Below, piece by piece: positions 62,166 through 64,000 of a stretch of DNA of 64,000 nt (position 1 is the first letter of the stretch; each line of letters starts with the position of its first letter). This stretch comes from Zeugodacus cucurbitae. Taxonomy: Eukaryota; Arthropoda; Insecta; Diptera; Tephritidae. The stretch spans positions 56,041,501-56,105,500 of the forward strand of contig NC_071667.1 in assembly GCF_028554725.1 (NCBI RefSeq), read 5' to 3'. The position numbers and the translations under genes are program-made. The notes beneath the pieces were generated by a model. The model was not told where the DNA came from and did no database searches. It saw nothing but the letters and a program-made list of their open reading frames with translations.

Positions 62166-63174
62166 CGGAACGGAGACAACTTTTAATCGAGCAATAACCG
62201 TGTTAACTGATCAATTAACTCAGGTGTGAAAAGGATTTAACTCAATTTTATCATGTAAGAAGATCAATATTCTGACTTATATGTTTTACATTGATTTTGG
62301 GAACACTACAGACCTTATAATTGTAATACTATATAGAGAGAAAGAAGAAGGTTATCTATTTCCTCAATATTGGCATACAATAACTACAGAATTGATATAA
62401 CTAACGGATATGATCGATGCCTGTGCTGCACAGGACTTTTCTAATGAGGATTTCAGAGGCGAAAACACATCTATTGCATGATGTGCGAACAAATCGATTG
62501 AGATAATCGAATAAACATAATGGAAAATGGGATTTCACAAAGTTCAACAATCATCGACAGCGCTGATTGGTTCACACAGGAACGAAGTTGTTAGTTGTTC
62601 CGTTCGAAAAGGAGGATGCCACTTTATTTATGCTAATGGGTCGGAGAATTATTGAAACGGAATATTAGTTTTAACCTACACTACTGTTAATATTGAAGAA
62701 AAATTGTTAATTTATTATAGCTTATTTAAGAAAATTCTATTATTACAATAAAAATATAAATTTGAAAGGAAATTTGCTGTTTTCATTTTTGTCAGCTTAT
62801 AATTGCAGTCAGGAGAAGGTTGTCGGCATAATAAAATGAAAATAGTTGGTATATATATTCAATATTTAATGTAATCTTGATAAAATATAGGAAATAGTTT
62901 CAAGTGAAAAAGTTAGTTTGTCCTGCACTACACAAAAATCATGTGTCGGACTAGGCCGAGAACAAAAAACTACGCCAGTAGCATCTATACTTTGTGAAGT
63001 CACGGCATTTGTACATTCTCAGTGCAGACATGTCCCTGTGCATTTAGTCCATCCGTTGAATGGAGACCACGCTTGTTTACGTTGTCCACCCACGTGTCTC
63101 GAATCGAAGTGGTTTTTCGCTAGAGCATACGTTATGGCCCAACCAGATTAACTATATTCATATCGCCGTAAATC
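62166..63174. other. non-coding stretch
   Basis: AT-rich, no repeats or domains recognised. The block 62918-63160 is less AT-rich and may belong to the RTE remnant that follows, but no motif could be read. Confidence 0.45.
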
Positions 63175-63400
63175 TAATGAAGTTCATGGTTCCATCTTCT
63201 TCGCGAAAGGCTTCAAAGATTTTTCGGAGAGCATTTCTCTCACATGCTCCAAGTGCTTTCTCATCTCGGTTTGTGATCGTATATGTCTATGAGCCGTATA
63301 ATAGGACGGAAGTGGTAAGCAATTTAGAGGGAGGAATCCGATCGTCAAATGCCTACCGATCCGACAGTAGCACCTGTTGCAAAGAGTTATGATGGGTAAA
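63175..63400 (-). pseudogene. diverged RTE-type remnant, copy 5
   Basis: Minus-strand scraps of the same C-terminal RTE region as the other copies: a TL(A/C)NRCY...GRxL piece near 63395-63345, then VLLYGS, TNRDEKALGACERNALRKIFEAFREEDG (broken here by a stop after LLYGS). The wording differs much more from copies 1-4 than they do from one another, so it is either a separate RTE family or an older insertion. Confidence 0.6.
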
Positions 63401-64000
63401 GAGATGTGCTCCAATAATTGATTAAGGGACGGATATCTGCTACCATCGTTGCTTTTTGGCCAGTGTTGAAAGTTGACTTTAGTTAATTTTTATTCCAATT
63501 AACAGTGGATGGCTCTCCTATAATTAATTCAGGAATCAGCAGACCAATTTCCTCTGTAATATTACATTGGTTAGGTTTAGTAACCTAGTTCTCAAACCTC
63601 ATGTATCTTCGAAATATCTACCTTCTTCAATTTATTATCCGATGGGAGAAGGTCTTAAAGGATACATTTTTATATGAAAAACTACCAAAGAGCTACATCC
63701 GTAACTCAGCCAAAATCCAGGAGCTACCTAAATGTGTAATTACTACGTCTAATCACTACAGCGAAGCGATAAGCAAACTCTCTCATAGCTGTCAAAAATG
63801 AAAATAATTTCTTTAAATTGAATTACTGCAGAACCAGAGGTAAACTCAATTTTTCTTCAAGGCAACACGCTTTAACCAACTACAATTTTAATAAAGTACC
63901 CGAGAAAAAAATTACAAACCAAAATACAAGCAGAGGTATTGGCCAGGGCAAGTGGAGTAGGGAATGGGTGAACGTGGCGGCGCATTAAGCGCGTTTTATG
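63401..64000. other. non-coding end of window
   Basis: A 66-codon frame at 63601-63801 has no recognised domain. Nothing else seen before the window ends. Confidence 0.45.

Overview
The window looks like non-coding, transposon-rich nuclear DNA of a higher (cyclorrhaphan) fly, most likely a true fruit fly (Tephritidae). The grounds are: nine copies of a DINE-1-like Helentron family; mariner, RTE and hAT remnants of insect type; a 58-nt intron with a CTAAC branch site; and the AT-rich, CA/CAA/CAG-repeat-rich background of fly introns and intergenic DNA. The family-level placement rests on memory of the DINE-like ends and is not proven here. I found no intact host protein-coding gene, tRNA, rRNA or CRISPR array. 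Almost all open frames longer than 60 codons are either inside repeats or low-complexity chance frames.

Layout. 0-9 kb: a mariner scrap, DINE copy A, a T/G-rich low-complexity block, a ~145-bp tandem repeat, DINE copy B, then a stretch resembling a fly 5' UTR. 9-13.5 kb: an RTE 3' end, a 971-bp hAT element with matching terminal inverted repeats (TIRs) and a still-spliceable C-terminal transposase, then a Transib-like element whose ends carry the CACAGTG heptamer. 17.6-19.5 kb: two TTAA-flanked short elements around DINE copy C. 21-25.5 kb: a palindrome-rich repeat and two internally deleted RTE copies in opposite orientation, one with a perfect 10-bp target-site duplication (TSD). 27-39.8 kb: DINE D, E and F and two dead mariners; DINE F sits inside a TA-flanked short element. 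43-46 kb: a second array related to the 21-kb repeat and a 326-bp TTAA element. 49.7-56 kb: DINE G, H and I. 57.8-63.4 kb: two more RTE remnants and a third mariner.

How it fits together. The parts are transposon generations rather than a pathway. RTE reverse transcriptase presumably mobilised the short deletion derivatives. The hAT, Transib-like, piggyBac-like and TA elements are non-autonomous passengers needing transposase from elsewhere. The DINEs fall into two subfamilies that share ends but differ in their 3' halves. The gaps hold unique AT-rich DNA with microsatellites and a few GC-richer patches that could be untranslated exons or promoters of a gene whose coding exons lie outside the window.
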